Shown: positions 51,830 to 61,085, counted from the first letter of the stretch. The stretch is DNA of 64,000 bases from Methylobacterium currus (GCF_003058325.1 NZ_CP028843.1:3021001-3085000); one strand, 5' to 3'. Made by a program: numbers and translations. The notes: generated by a model not told the origin, from the letters alone.

Positions 51830-53731
51830 TCAGCGCCGCCCGCCCGCCGCCATCCGGCGCACCGGCATCGTGCCGGCATCCTCGTCGAACAGTTCGGCCA
51901 GCTTCTCGGTCATCACGCCGCCGAGCTCCTCGGCATCGATGATGGTGACGGCCCGGCGGTAGTAGCGGGTCACGTCGTGACCGATGCCGATGGCGAGCAG
52001 CTCCACCGGCGAGCGGGTCTCGATCTCGTCGATCACGTAGCGCAGGTGGCGCTCCAGGTAGTTGCCCGGATTGACCGAGAGGGTCGAGTCGTCGACCGGG
52101 GCGCCGTCGGAGATCACCATCAGGATGCGGCGCTGCTCGGGCCGGCCGAGCAGGCGCTTGTGGGCCCAGTCCAGCGCCTCGCCGTCGATGTTCTCCTTGA
52201 GCAGGCCCTCGCGCATCATCAGGCCGAGATTCTTGCGTGCCCGGCGCCACGGCGCGTCGGCCGACTTGTAGACGATGTGGCGCAGGTCGTTGAGCCGGCC
52301 GGGGGTCGGCGGCTTGCCCGCTTGCAGCCAGGCTTCCCGTGACTGCCCGCCCTTCCAGGCCCTCGTGGTGAAGCCCAGGATCTCGACCTTGACGCCGCAG
52401 CGCTCCAGCGTGCGGGCCAGGATGTCGGCGCAGGTCGCCGCCACGGTGATCGGCCGCCCGCGCATCGAGCCCGAATTGTCGAGGAGCAGGGTGACGACCG
52501 TATCGCGGAAGTTGGTGTCCTTCTCGTGCTTGAACGAGAGCGGCTGGAACGGATCGATCACCACGCGCACCAGGCGCGCCGGGTCGAGCTGGCCCTCCTC
52601 CAGGTCGAACTCCCAGGCGCGGTTCTGCTGCGCCAGGAGCCGCCGCTGCAGGCGGTTCGCGAGGCGCCCGACCACGCCCTGGAGATGCGCGAGCTGCTTG
52701 TCGAGGTAGGAGCGCAGGCGCGCCAGCTCGTCGGCGTCGCACAGGTCCTCGGCGTGGACGACCTCGTCGTATTTCTGGGAGAACACCTTGTAGTCCGGTC
52801 CACGCGGCTCGTTCGCGCGCGGACCCGGCGGGCGCCACGATTCGGAGGCCTCCTCCGAGTCGGCGTCCTCGGCATCCTCCGGCAACTCGCCGGAGGGCGC
52901 GTCGGCGGCCTCGGTGGCGCCCTCCTCGATCTCGTCGGAGGCCTCGTCCGAGACCTCCATCTCGGCCCGGTCGCCCTGGCTCTGCTGCTCGGCCTCGCCC
53001 TCGCCGGCCTGCTGGTCGTCGGACTCGGCCTCGTTCTCGTCGTCGTTCTCGTCATCGTCGGGGTCGAGGGGGGCCTCGTCCGCCATGTCGAGGGAGGAGA
53101 GCAGGTCGCGCACCGAGCGGGCGAACGCGCGCTGGTCCTCGATGCTTCCCGTCAGACCGTCGAGGTTGCGCCCGGCCCGGTCCTCGATGAACTCGCGCCA
53201 TAAGCCCACGATGCGCTGCGCCGCCGGGGGCGGAGCCTGGCCGGTCAGGCGCTCGCGCACCATCAGGGCGACGGCGTCTTCAAGGGGCGCGTCGGCCCGG
53301 TCGGTGATCTCTTCGTACTTGCCGCCGCGGTGGTAGCGGTCCTCCAGCATCGCCGTGAGGTTGCCGGCGACGCCGGCCATCCGGCGCGAGCCGATCGCCT
53401 CGACCCGGGCCTGCTCGACCGCGTCGAAGACCGCGCGGGCGGCGGCGTTCTCGGGGGCGAGGCGCCGGTGGACGGCGTTGTCGTGGCAGGCGAGGCGCAG
53501 GGCCATCGAATCGGCGTGGCCGCGCAGGATCGCGACGTCGCCGGGGGAGAGCTTGCGCGGCGGCTCGGGCAGGCGGGCTTTGTCGCCGGTGAGCGCCGGC
53601 CGGTCGGTCGCGAAGGTGACCTCGATCTCGGCCTTGCGGGCGATGGCCCGCAGCGTCCCGGCCACCGAGCGCTTCAGCGGCTCGGCGACGGACTCGCGCT
53701 TCTCGCCGGGCTTGCGGTTGGAGATGGACAT
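51830..53731 (-). CDS. cobT: Aerobic cobaltochelatase subunit CobT
   Basis: With CobS and CobN it inserts cobalt into hydrogenobyrinic acid a,c-diamide in aerobic cobalamin synthesis. 633 residues. The N-terminal domain starts [30 protein letters not shown] long Asp/Glu-rich segment spans ~200-305, usual for CobT. The C-terminal VWA domain carries the MIDAS motif D418-N-S-G-S. It is 121 bp downstream of cobS in the same direction. The large subunit gene cobN is not in the window. Confidence 0.95.
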   Translation of the reverse strand: MSISNRKPGEKRESVAEPLKRSVAGTLRAIARKAEIEVTFATDRPALTGDKARLPEPPRKLSPGDVAILRGHADSMALRLACHDNAVHRRLAPENAAARAVFDAVEQARVEAIGSRRMAGVAGNLTAMLEDRYHRGGKYEEITDRADAPLEDAVALMVRERLTGQAPPPAAQRIVGLWREFIEDRAGRNLDGLTGSIEDQRAFARSVRDLLSSLDMADEAPLDPDDDENDDENEAESDDQQAGEGEAEQQSQGDRAEMEVSDEASDEIEEGATEAADAPSGELPEDAEDADSEEASESWRPPGPRANEPRGPDYKVFSQKYDEVVHAEDLCDADELARLRSYLDKQLAHLQGVVGRLANRLQRRLLAQQNRAWEFDLEEGQLDPARLVRVVIDPFQPLSFKHEKDTNFRDTVVTLLLDNSGSMRGRPITVAATCADILARTLERCGVKVEILGFTTRAWKGGQSREAWLQAGKPPTPGRLNDLRHIVYKSADAPWRRARKNLGLMMREGLLKENIDGEALDWAHKRLLGRPEQRRILMVISDGAPVDDSTLSVNPGNYLERHLRYVIDEIETRSPVELLAIGIGHDVTRYYRRAVTIIDAEELGGVMTEKLAELFDEDAGTMPVRRMAAGGRR

Positions 53732-53852
53732 GGCGAGGCTACTTCTTCAGCGAGTCGAGGTCGAAGGGGCGCAGCATCATGGTCTGCTGCGCGAGCGCCG
53801 GGGCAGATCGGTCGTCCGCCGGGCTTGCCGCCGGACGACCCTCCCGATGCCG

Positions 53853-54836
53853 TCAGCTCAGCGCGACGTTGACCGCGCTCTCGGGCAGCTCCTTGCCGAA
53901 GGAGCGCTGGTAGAACTCGGCCACCAGCGCCCGCTCCAGCTCGTCGCACTTATTGAGGAAGGTGACCCGGAAGGCGAAGCCGATATCGTTGAAGATGTCG
54001 GCGTTCTCGGCCCAGGTGATCACCGTACGCGGGCTCATCACGGTCGACAGGTCGCCGTTGATGAAGGCGTTGCGGGTGAGGTCGGCCACGCGCACCATCT
54101 TGTTGACGATGTCGCGCCCGCCCTCGCCGCGGTAATGCGGCGCCTTGGAGAGCACGATATCGACCTCGCGGTCGTGCGGCAGGTAGTTGAGCGTGGTGAC
54201 GATCGACCAGCGGTCCATCTGGCCCTGGTTGATCTGCTGGGTGCCGTGATACAGGCCCGACGTGTCGCCGAGGCCGACCGTGTTGGCGGTGGCGAACAGC
54301 CGGAAGCCGGGATGCGGGCGGATGACGCGCTTCTGGTCGAGCAGCGTCAGGCGGCCCGACACTTCGAGCACCCGCTGGATCACGAACATCACGTCCGGCC
54401 GGCCGGCATCGTACTCGTCGAAGACGAGAGCGACGTTGTTCTGCAGCGCCCAGGGCAGGATGCCGTCCTGGAAGGCCGTCACCTGCTTGCCATCCTGCAG
54501 CACGATCGCGTCCTTGCCGACGAGATCGATGCGCGAGACGTGGCTGTCGAGGTTGATGCGCACGCAAGGCCAGTTCAGGCGGGCGGCGACCTGCTCGATA
54601 TGGGTAGACTTGCCGGTGCCGTGATAGCCGGTGATCATCACCCGGCGGTTGCGGGCGAAGCCGGCCAGGATCGCCAGGGTGGTCTCGCGGTCGAACAGGT
54701 AGTCGGGGTCGAGATCCGGCACGTGCTCGTCGGTGGCCGAGAAGGCCGGCACCTCGAGGTTCGAATCGATCCCGAACACCTTGCGCACCGAGACGGTCGT
54801 GTCCGGGAGAGCGGGTGGCGTATTCTCAGCAAGCAT
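53853..54836 (-). CDS. cobS: Aerobic cobaltochelatase subunit CobS
   Basis: AAA+ ATPase partner of CobT in cobalt chelation. 327 residues from ATG 54836, the standard length. Walker A is GYHGTGKST at 70-78 and Walker B is [11 protein letters not shown]. The sensor segment [15 protein letters not shown] is also AAA+ typical. It is followed by cobT. Upstream lies a J-domain gene in the same direction, an arrangement often seen in Rhizobiales. Confidence 0.96.
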   Translation of the reverse strand: MLAENTPPALPDTTVSVRKVFGIDSNLEVPAFSATDEHVPDLDPDYLFDRETTLAILAGFARNRRVMITGYHGTGKSTHIEQVAARLNWPCVRINLDSHVSRIDLVGKDAIVLQDGKQVTAFQDGILPWALQNNVALVFDEYDAGRPDVMFVIQRVLEVSGRLTLLDQKRVIRPHPGFRLFATANTVGLGDTSGLYHGTQQINQGQMDRWSIVTTLNYLPHDREVDIVLSKAPHYRGEGGRDIVNKMVRVADLTRNAFINGDLSTVMSPRTVITWAENADIFNDIGFAFRVTFLNKCDELERALVAEFYQRSFGKELPESAVNVALS

Positions 54837-55057
54837 ACGGAGCCTCGTCGGGGCAGGCTTGGCCCTCCATGGGCGTCCTGCGGGTGTCGCGACGGCGCGG
54901 GGTGACCGGCGGGCGCCGCATGTCAATAATCTGCGGGGGAAGCCGGCGCAAACGTGCCTGACCCGGATATATGGGGGAGGCGCCGGGTTTCGAGCCCCTC
55001 CCGCCGCGGATCAGGGATGCGAGATCCGTGCCCATCGGATCCTCGCCCGTCCCCGGC

Positions 55058-55681
55058 TCAGCACAGCCCGGCGGCCCGCAGGGTGTCGTGGGCCTTGATG
55101 ATGTCGCGCAGGCGGTCCTCGAACGAGCGGTCGCCGCCATTGGCGTCGGGGTGGAAGCGCTTCACCAGCACCTTGTACTGCGCCTTGATGGCGGCCGTGT
55201 CGGCGCTCTCGTCGAGGCCGAGCACGTCGAGGGCCTTGCGCACCGGGGCCGAGTAGCGCGGCGGCGGCGGCTCCGCCCGGGCGCGGCGCGAGGCCGGGCC
55301 GGCGCCCTCGCCGCGCAGGATGCCGAGCGGATCGACGTAGTCCCAGTCGCGCTGGGCTGCGTCGGGCTTCGGGCCGGCCTTCGCACCGGGATTGACGCCC
55401 ATCGCCCAGGTCGGGCGATGCCCGATCACCGCGTCCTTCTGGTAGGCCTGGACGGCGGCATCGTTCATCCCGTCGAAGTAGTTGTAGGCAGCGTTGTACT
55501 CGCGCACGTGCTGCATGCAGAAGCGCCAGTACTGGCCCTCCTGCTTGCGCCCCTTGGGCGCCTTGTGCAGCCCGGGCTGGGTGCAGCCCGGCCGTTCGCA
55601 GGCCGGACCTTCGGCCTTCTTCGGCTCGTCGCAGGAGGGCCGGATGCGGATGCGGTCGAACAGGGGCGAGTTCAGATCCAT
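55058..55681 (-). CDS. J-domain protein upstream of cobS
   Basis: 207 residues. Unlike DnaJ, the J domain is at the C-terminus (~146-205), with HPD at 177-179. The N-terminal half has four cysteines (C17, C28, C33, C55) that may bind zinc, and the segment QYWRFCMQHVREYNAAYNYFDGM. Single-domain proteins with this order lie next to cobS in many alphaproteobacteria. It presumably recruits DnaK to a specific client, possibly the cobaltochelatase (inference from context only). Confidence 0.85.
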   Translation of the reverse strand: MDLNSPLFDRIRIRPSCDEPKKAEGPACERPGCTQPGLHKAPKGRKQEGQYWRFCMQHVREYNAAYNYFDGMNDAAVQAYQKDAVIGHRPTWAMGVNPGAKAGPKPDAAQRDWDYVDPLGILRGEGAGPASRRARAEPPPPRYSAPVRKALDVLGLDESADTAAIKAQYKVLVKRFHPDANGGDRSFEDRLRDIIKAHDTLRAAGLC

Positions 55682-55815
55682 GACGGGGCGATTATGAGGG
55701 GCGGCGGGGCGGGCACAAGGCCTTCGGGCCTGATGCCGCAGGCGGAACCGAACGGCTTGACGGGGACAGCCCGCTCCGGTCAGTCGAGCCGAAGCAGGTT
55801 AAGGACGGGTGCGCG

Positions 55816-56087
55816 ATGAGCCTGGGCGACTGGATCAGGACGACGCTGGAGGAGCGGCTGGCGCCGACGGCGCTCAGCGTCGTCGACGAATCACACCAGC
55901 ATGCCGGCCATTCCGGCTGGCGGGAGGGGGGGAAACTCATTTCCGGCTGGATGTGGTGTCGGCCGCCTTCGAGGGAAAGAGTCGGGTCGAGCGCCACCGC
56001 ATGGTGAACGCGCTCCTCGACGACGCCTTCAAGCGCGGCCTGCACGCCCTGGCCCTGCGGGCTCGGACGCCGGGCGAGGCGGGATAG
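55816..56087 (+). pseudogene. bolA: BolA-family gene broken by a frameshift
   Basis: BolA proteins act with monothiol glutaredoxins in iron-sulphur trafficking. The first frame encodes MSLGDWIRTTLEERLAPTAL, then VDESHQHAGHSGWREGG. The next conserved residues ETHFRLDVVSAAFEGKSRVE, RHRMVNALLDDAFKRGLHAL and ALRARTPGE lie one base out of frame. The change falls in a run of seven G (55926-55932); eight G would restore the full 90-residue protein. In the sequence as given the frame ends early at 56005-56007. Either bolA is inactive, slippage at the G-run restores it, or a G was lost in sequencing. The last 59 bp overlap the convergent MFS gene. Confidence 0.82.
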
Positions 56088-57309
56088 GCTCGGGCGATCC
56101 CCGGCCCGGATCGACGGGAACGATCTGCCCGAACACCGGCTCCCGCGGCGCGAAGGCGTACACCCCTGTCGCAGCCAGCAGCGCCAGGCCGTAGGCCAGG
56201 AACAGCCGGCCGTAGAGCGCGTCCGGGGCGAGCCCGCCGGTGCCCAGCACGAACAGGGCGGAGAATCCCTGCGCTGCCGCCGCCCCGCCCATGAAGACGA
56301 TGTTCATGAGGGCGACGCCGCGCCCGAGCAGGGGGGCGGGGAAGAACCGCCGGGCATGGGCCATCAGGATCCCGTAGCTCAGGCCCGCCGCGCCGATCAG
56401 CGCCAGCAGGGCGACCGCCAGCGCCGTGGAGCCGCCGCCGAACAGGCCGAGGCCCGAGAGGGCCAGGCCGGTGACGAGGCAGCCACCGAGCGCCGTGCGC
56501 TTCGGGTCGCGCACCAGGCGCTCCAGCGGCCCGTAGCCGATGGCGCCCATCGCCATCGCGGCGCTCATGGCGAGGGTGCCGTTGCCGCGCTGGAGCGCGC
56601 CGAGGCCGTGGACGCTGCCGAGATAGGAGCCGACCCAGAGCGACCGGGTGGCGATCACGACGGCGTAGCTGACGAAGACCACGGGGAAGACCGGCCACAG
56701 GGCCCGCATCCGCGCGACCTCGGCGAAGCCGCGCCAGACGGAGGTCCGCGGCGGGTCGGCGAGGCGCGGCGGATCGACGATCAGCCACAGGACCAGCCCG
56801 GCCGCCAGCAGGGTGACGGCGCAGAGCCCGAACAGGATCGCGCGCCAGCCGAAGGCGTGGCTCGCCAGCGCCAGCGGGGTCGAGCCGAGAAGGTCGCCCG
56901 CCGTGCCGAAGCCGATCATCAGCGAGGACAGCATGGCGAAGCGCTCAGGGGGATAGACCCGCCCGAACAGGTAGAGCCCGCCCATCAGGGCCGGCGCGCA
57001 GCCCAGCCCGATCAGCGCCATCGCGGCCGCGGCGCCGGCGAAGCCCTGGGCAAGGCCGAGGCAGGCCGTGCCGAGGGCGGCGGCGACCAGGAACCCCGAC
57101 ACGGTGCGCCGCGGCCCGATCCGGTCGAGGAGGAGCCCGGTCGGCACCTGGCCCACCGCGAAGGCCAGGAACCAGCCCGCCGACAGGAGCGCGAGGTCCG
57201 AGGGCTGAAGGCCGAGGTCGGGCCCGAGATCGGGCGCGACCATCGCCAGGAAGCCGCGGTCGAACTGGCTGATCGTGTAGGTGAGCAGCAGGACCAGGAA
57301 GGATGTCAC
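56029..57309 (-). CDS. MFS transporter
   Basis: 426 residues, about twelve hydrophobic segments, from a GTG at 57309. Family signatures are FDRGFLAMVAPDLGPDLGLQPSDLALLSAGWFLAFAVGQVPTGLLLDRIGPRR in pattern, with the loop motif between TM2 and TM3 (DRIGPRR). The C-terminal tail (~405-426) is Pro/Gly-rich. The substrate is unknown. It starts 26 bp after the thiolase stop, so the two form a leftward operon. Its 3' end overlaps the last 59 bp of the broken bolA on the other strand. Confidence 0.82.
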   Translation of the reverse strand: MTSFLVLLLTYTISQFDRGFLAMVAPDLGPDLGLQPSDLALLSAGWFLAFAVGQVPTGLLLDRIGPRRTVSGFLVAAALGTACLGLAQGFAGAAAAMALIGLGCAPALMGGLYLFGRVYPPERFAMLSSLMIGFGTAGDLLGSTPLALASHAFGWRAILFGLCAVTLLAAGLVLWLIVDPPRLADPPRTSVWRGFAEVARMRALWPVFPVVFVSYAVVIATRSLWVGSYLGSVHGLGALQRGNGTLAMSAAMAMGAIGYGPLERLVRDPKRTALGGCLVTGLALSGLGLFGGGSTALAVALLALIGAAGLSYGILMAHARRFFPAPLLGRGVALMNIVFMGGAAAAQGFSALFVLGTGGLAPDALYGRLFLAYGLALLAATGVYAFAPREPVFGQIVPVDPGRGSPEPIPPRPASEPAGPGRAGRA

Positions 57310-57335
57310 GGTCCTGCCGCCCCTTTTCTGTATGG

Positions 57336-58502
57336 CTACTTGATGCGTTCGAGCACGCTGACGTAGTTCGCCACCGCGACGCCGCCCATGTTGAACACGC
57401 CGGCCAGCGTCGCGTCCGGGATCTGCATGCCGCCGGCCTCGCCGCAGAGCTGCATCGCCGAGAGGGCGTGCATCGACACGCCGGTGGCGCCGATCGGGTG
57501 GCCCTTGGCCTTCAGCCCGCCGGACGGGTTGACCGGCAGCTTGCCCTCCTTGGTGGTCCAGCCCTCGCGGATCGCGTCGGCGCCGCGGCCCTCCTTGGTC
57601 AGGCCCATCGCCTCGTACTCGATGAGTTCCGCGACCGTGAAGCAGTCGTGCGTCTCGACCAGCGACAGGTCGTCGAGGGTGATGCCGGCCTGAGCCAGCG
57701 CACGGGCCCACGCGGTGGCGGCACCCTCGAACTTCAGCACGTCGCGCTTCGACATCGGCAGGAAGTCCTGCGCGTGGGCGGTGGCCCGGAAGGCCACGGC
57801 ACGGCGCATGCGGAGCGCCGTCTCGGTGTCGGCGAGCACCACGGCGGCGGCGCCGTCCGAGACCAGCGAGCAGTCGGTGCGCTTCAGCGGGCCGGCGACG
57901 AAGGGGTTCTTGTCCGATTCGGTGCGGCAGAACTCGAAGCCGAGGTCCTTGCGCATCTGCGCGTAGGGGTTCTGGACGCCGTTATGGTGGTTCTTGGCGG
58001 CGATCATGGCGAGCGCGTCGGACTGGTCGCCGTGGCGCTGGAAATAGGCGCCGGCGATGTTGCCGAACACGCCAGCGAAGCCCGCCGGGTTGTCGCCGTC
58101 CTCCGGCAGGTAGGAGGCCTTGAGCAGGGTGCGGCCGATCTCGGGGCCGGGCGTGCGGGTCATCTGCTCGACGCCGACCACCAGCACCACCCGGGCACGC
58201 TTCGCCTCGATGGTCTTGATGCCCTGATGCACCGCCGCGGAGCCGGTGGCGCAGGCATTCTCGACCCGGGTCGCCGGCTTGAACCGGAACCCGTCATCGG
58301 CCTGGAGCACCAGGGAGGCGGTGAAGTCCTGCGGGGTGAAGCCGGCATTGTAGTGGCCGAGCACGATCTCGTCGACGTCCTGCGGGCCGATCCCCGCATG
58401 GGCCAGCGCCTCGTTGGCGACGCGGACGATCAGGCTCTCGACGGTCTCGGAATCGTGCTTGCCGAAGGGCGTGTGGCTCCAGCCGACGATGCAGGCGGTC
58501 AT
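57336..58502 (-). CDS. Thiolase (SCP2-type) acetyl-CoA acyltransferase-like enzyme
   Basis: 388 residues with the thiolase fold. The nucleophilic cysteine is C84 in ENACATGSAA. The histidine motif is GGLKAKGHPIGATG near residue 332-345. The usual second active-site cysteine near the C-terminus (C-x-G-G) is replaced by N-M-G-G, as in SCP2-type thiolases. Typical roles are beta-ketoacyl-CoA cleavage or condensation; the substrate cannot be predicted. It is first of an operon with the MFS transporter. Confidence 0.85.
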   Translation of the reverse strand: MTACIVGWSHTPFGKHDSETVESLIVRVANEALAHAGIGPQDVDEIVLGHYNAGFTPQDFTASLVLQADDGFRFKPATRVENACATGSAAVHQGIKTIEAKRARVVLVVGVEQMTRTPGPEIGRTLLKASYLPEDGDNPAGFAGVFGNIAGAYFQRHGDQSDALAMIAAKNHHNGVQNPYAQMRKDLGFEFCRTESDKNPFVAGPLKRTDCSLVSDGAAAVVLADTETALRMRRAVAFRATAHAQDFLPMSKRDVLKFEGAATAWARALAQAGITLDDLSLVETHDCFTVAELIEYEAMGLTKEGRGADAIREGWTTKEGKLPVNPSGGLKAKGHPIGATGVSMHALSAMQLCGEAGGMQIPDATLAGVFNMGGVAVANYVSVLERIK

Positions 58503-58565
58503 GGTTCTCTCCTCCCGTGTTTGCGGTGCAATGTGCGCAACGGAAGGGCGGCCTGCAAGCGCCCG

Positions 58566-59273
58566 TCACGCATCCTCGGCGCGGAATCGCGCATAGCCGG
58601 AGGCCCGCAACGCGCAGGCCGGGCAGGTGCCGCAGCCATGGCCCCAGGCGTGCAGGGCGCCGCGCTCGCCGAGGTAGCAGGTATGGCTCTCGCGCACGAT
58701 GAGGTCGACCAGGGGCTCGCCGCCGAGGTCGCGGGCCATCCGCCAGGTCGCGGCCTTGTCGATCCACATCAGGGGCGTATGCAGCACGAAGCGGCGCTCC
58801 ATGCCGAGATTGAGCGCGACCTGCAGCGCCTTGATCGTGTCGTCGCGGCAATCGGGATACCCGGAAAAGTCCGTCTCGCACATGCCGCCGACGATGTGGC
58901 GCAGGCCCCGGCGATAGGCCAAGGCCGCCGCGAAGGTGAGAAAGACGAGGTTCCGGCCCGGCACGAAGGTATTGGGCAGGCCGCCCGCCTCCATGGCGAT
59001 GGCGGTCTCCCGGGTCAGCGCGGTCTCGGAGACCGCGCCGAGGGCATCGAGGCTCAGCGTGTGGTCGTCGCCGAGGCGTCCGGCGAAGGCCGGCACGATC
59101 CGGGCCAGCTCCGCCCTCAGGGTCTCGCGGCATTCGAGCTCGATCCGGTGGCGCTGGCCGTAATCGAAGCCGAGGGTCTCGACGTGGGAAAAGCGGTCGA
59201 GGGCCCAGGCGAGGCAGGTGGCGGAATCCTGCCCGCCGGAGAACAGCACCAGGGCGCCGTCGGACAACATCAT
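58566..59273 (-). CDS. queC: 7-cyano-7-deazaguanine synthase
   Basis: Converts carboxy-deazaguanine to preQ0 with ATP and ammonia, on the queuosine tRNA-modification path. 235 residues. The PP-loop is SGGQDS at 12-17. The zinc-binding cysteine cluster is near the C-terminus in [13 protein letters not shown] together with an upstream cysteine in TCYLGERG. Two ATG codons lie in a row at the start (MM). A stem-loop at 59285-59320 precedes it. No other que genes are adjacent. Confidence 0.95.
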   Translation of the reverse strand: MMLSDGALVLFSGGQDSATCLAWALDRFSHVETLGFDYGQRHRIELECRETLRAELARIVPAFAGRLGDDHTLSLDALGAVSETALTRETAIAMEAGGLPNTFVPGRNLVFLTFAAALAYRRGLRHIVGGMCETDFSGYPDCRDDTIKALQVALNLGMERRFVLHTPLMWIDKAATWRMARDLGGEPLVDLIVRESHTCYLGERGALHAWGHGCGTCPACALRASGYARFRAEDA

Positions 59274-59284
59274 GCGGGCTCCAC

Positions 59285-59320
59285 GAGAAAGGGCGGCCCC
59301 ATTGTCGGTGCCGCCCTCTC
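59285..59320 (-). terminator. Hairpin between the small secreted gene and queC
   Basis: GGGCGGC (59291-59297) and GCCGCCC (59310-59316) pair, with outer GAGA/TCTC. On the minus strand the stem is followed by TTTCTC. It lies downstream of the 73-residue gene and 12 bp before queC, so it may end the first transcript or act in the queC leader. It does not look like a preQ1 riboswitch. Confidence 0.5.
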
Positions 59321-59362
59321 ATATAAGCCCGTCGCGCCGGGTCGGCCTACTGGCCCCGCGCC

Positions 59363-59584
59363 CTACTGGCCCTGCGCCTGGCCGTTGCCCTGGTTCTTGT
59401 TGGCGTTGTGGTGGCCCACCGCGCAGCCGGCCGCGGCTCCGGCCTTGCCGTGCCCGACCGCCTTGCCGGCCAGGCCCCCGACGATGGCGCCCTTGATGCA
59501 GCCCTTCGCCTCGGCCTGGTGCGGCACCGCGACGGCCGAGACCGCGAGGAGGCCGGCGGCGAGGAGGGAAGCGGAACGGATCAT
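59363..59584 (-). CDS. Small secreted glycine-zipper-like protein
   Basis: 73 residues. A signal peptide (SLLAAGLLAVSAVAVPHQAEA) is cut near residue 26. The mature segment GAIVGGLAGKAVGHGKAGAAAG has regular glycines of the glycine-zipper type. The tail HHNANKNQGNGQAQGQ is polar and probably flexible. Proteins of this kind insert into or associate with membranes; no function can be assigned. Its promoter side faces the ISAs1 element, which starts 67 bp upstream of its ATG. Confidence 0.65.
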   Translation of the reverse strand: MIRSASLLAAGLLAVSAVAVPHQAEAKGCIKGAIVGGLAGKAVGHGKAGAAAGCAVGHHNANKNQGNGQAQGQ

Positions 59585-59641
59585 GAGGATCTCCCGTGGC
59601 TATGTGAGACCCTCAACCGTTGATCGAGAAGAGCGTTCCGA

Positions 59642-59651
59642 AGCCGGATCC
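59642..59651 (+). repeat. Target-site duplication, left copy
   Basis: AGCCGGATCC at 59642-59651 is identical to 60916-60925 on the other side of the insertion sequence. A 10-bp duplication fits recent ISAs1-type transposition. Confidence 0.9.
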
Positions 59652-60915
59652 CAGGGCAATCGGGTGAATGCGGGAGGTGACAAGGACCGGAAGCTCTGAA
59701 TCGGTCGTCCGCCACGACGTGGTTTAGGAGGCGGGCGATGGACGAGGCGAGCGAGCCGGTAGCGGCGGTGTTCGAGGCGACGGTGTTTCTCGATCATTTC
59801 GCGGACCTGCCCGATCCGCGCCAGCCCGGCAAAGTCGCCTATCGCCTGGACGAGGTTCTGCTGCTGGCGTTGCTGGCCATCCTGGCGGGGGCTGAAGGCT
59901 TCACCGATATCGCCCGGTTCGGTCACACGAAACTCGACCTTCTGCGCCGATTTCTGCCGTTCCGGAACGGCACGCCGAGCCACGATCATCTCGGTGACAT
60001 CTTCGCGGCGCTCGATCCCGTCGCATTTCGACGCTGCTTTGCGGCCTGGGCCGCGACGCTGACGCAAACGCCGCTCGACGTGATCGCGATCGACGGCAAG
60101 ACCTCGCGGCGCTCGGGCCGGGCCGGTGCGCGAGATGCCCTTCACGTCGTCTCCGCCTTCGCCGCACGCCAGCGGTTGGTGCTGGCCCAGACCAAGGTGA
60201 GCGGAAAGTCCAACGAGATCGCGGTAATCCCGGCCCTGCTCGACCTCCTGTCGATCGAGGGGGCGATCGTCACCATCGATGCGATGGGCTGCCAGCGTGC
60301 CATCGCCCACAAGATCCTCGACAAGAAGGCCGACTATGTCCTGGCGCTCAAGGGCAACCAGGGCACGCTGCACGAGGACGTCACGCTCTTCGTCGAGGAA
60401 CAGAAAGCTCGGGACTTTGCCGATTGCACCGTCAGCACGCACGAGACCGTCGAGGGCGATCACGGGCGGATCGAGACCCGGCGCGTGACTGTCATCCATC
60501 AGGTCGCCTGGCTCCAGGCGCGCCACGCCTGGCCGGGGTTGAAGAGCCTCATCGTCGTCGACAGCACCCGTGACTTGAGCACCCGTGACCCGGTAAACAG
60601 GATCGAGCGTGAGACGCGCTGCTATCTGACCTCGTCACCGCTCGGCGCCGACCGCCTCGGGCCTGCCGTCCGGCAGCATTGGGCGATCGAGAACGGCCTG
60701 CATTGGATCCTCGACGTCACCTTCCACGACGATCAGTCTCGCATCCGTACTGCTCATGCCCCCGAGAACATGCTGACGGTCCGCCACATCGCGGTGAACG
60801 TCGCAGCCCGCAAAAAGGGCAAGGATTCCATGCGCCTCGCCCTCAAAACCGCAGGCTGGGACGACGACTACCTCGTCAGGCTCGTCGCACCATGACCCTT
60901 CACCCGATTGCCCTG
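59652..60915 (+). mobile_element. ISAs1-family insertion sequence, intact (1264 bp)
   Basis: The ends are a perfect 17-bp inverted repeat: CAGGGCAATCGGGTGAA at 59652-59668 and its complement at 60899-60915. They are flanked by the 10-bp duplication AGCCGGATCC. One transposase gene fills the element, and its stop is 4 nt before the right repeat. Perfect ends and duplication suggest a recent, potentially mobile copy. It lies between the small secreted gene and rpsT, with the right target copy 9 bp before the rpsT -35 box. Confidence 0.95.
59738..60895 (+). CDS. ISAs1-family transposase
   Basis: 385 residues with the DDE_Tnp_ISAs1 architecture. An N-terminal segment starts FADLPDPRQPGKVAYRLDEV. 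Probable catalytic acids are D119 in AIDGKTSRRS, D181 in TIDAMGCQ and E318 in HWAIENGLHW. KGNQ lies between the last two, as in this family. The frame is complete and undamaged, so the enzyme may be active. GGAGG (59727-59731) lies 6 nt before the ATG. It begins 86 bp inside the left end of the element. Confidence 0.93.
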   Translation: MDEASEPVAAVFEATVFLDHFADLPDPRQPGKVAYRLDEVLLLALLAILAGAEGFTDIARFGHTKLDLLRRFLPFRNGTPSHDHLGDIFAALDPVAFRRCFAAWAATLTQTPLDVIAIDGKTSRRSGRAGARDALHVVSAFAARQRLVLAQTKVSGKSNEIAVIPALLDLLSIEGAIVTIDAMGCQRAIAHKILDKKADYVLALKGNQGTLHEDVTLFVEEQKARDFADCTVSTHETVEGDHGRIETRRVTVIHQVAWLQARHAWPGLKSLIVVDSTRDLSTRDPVNRIERETRCYLTSSPLGADRLGPAVRQHWAIENGLHWILDVTFHDDQSRIRTAHAPENMLTVRHIAVNVAARKKGKDSMRLALKTAGWDDDYLVRLVAP

Positions 60916-60925
60916 AGCCGGATCC
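60916..60925 (+). repeat. Target-site duplication, right copy
   Basis: AGCCGGATCC, identical to 59642-59651. Confidence 0.9.
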
Positions 60926-60934
60926 GTTCCGGCG

Positions 60935-60963
60935 TTGACGTTCCGCGCGCTCGCGTCTATAGA
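60935..60963 (+). promoter_or_regulatory. Promoter of rpsT
   Basis: TTGACG (60935-60940), a 17-nt spacer and TATAGA (60958-60963) form a near-consensus sigma-70 promoter. It gives a leader of about 116 nt before rpsT. The leader ends with GATCCC-GCC-GGGATC (61037-61051) and a run of six T (61065-61070). The ISAs1 insertion sits 9 bp upstream of the -35 box. Confidence 0.75.
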
Positions 60964-61085
60964 CCGCGGCTCGCGGACCTGCGGGCTTTCGCCCGGCGGG
61001 TTGCCCGTGCTTCCATGCCCTGACACGCGACGCCACGATCCCGCCGGGATCGCTCGGGCCTCGCTTTTTTGAATGAGGAACGCCG

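Noticed and set aside
54960..55020. T-arm-like GGGTTTCGAGCCC suggesting a tRNA
   Set aside because: No acceptor stem, anticodon arm or D-arm could be aligned around it on either strand.
59274..59362. preQ1 riboswitch before queC
   Set aside because: The hairpin there lacks the A-rich tail and the conserved loop bases of preQ1 aptamers.
57303..59699. Open plus-strand frame of 798 codons
   Set aside because: Antisense to thiolase and queC, both with full motifs.
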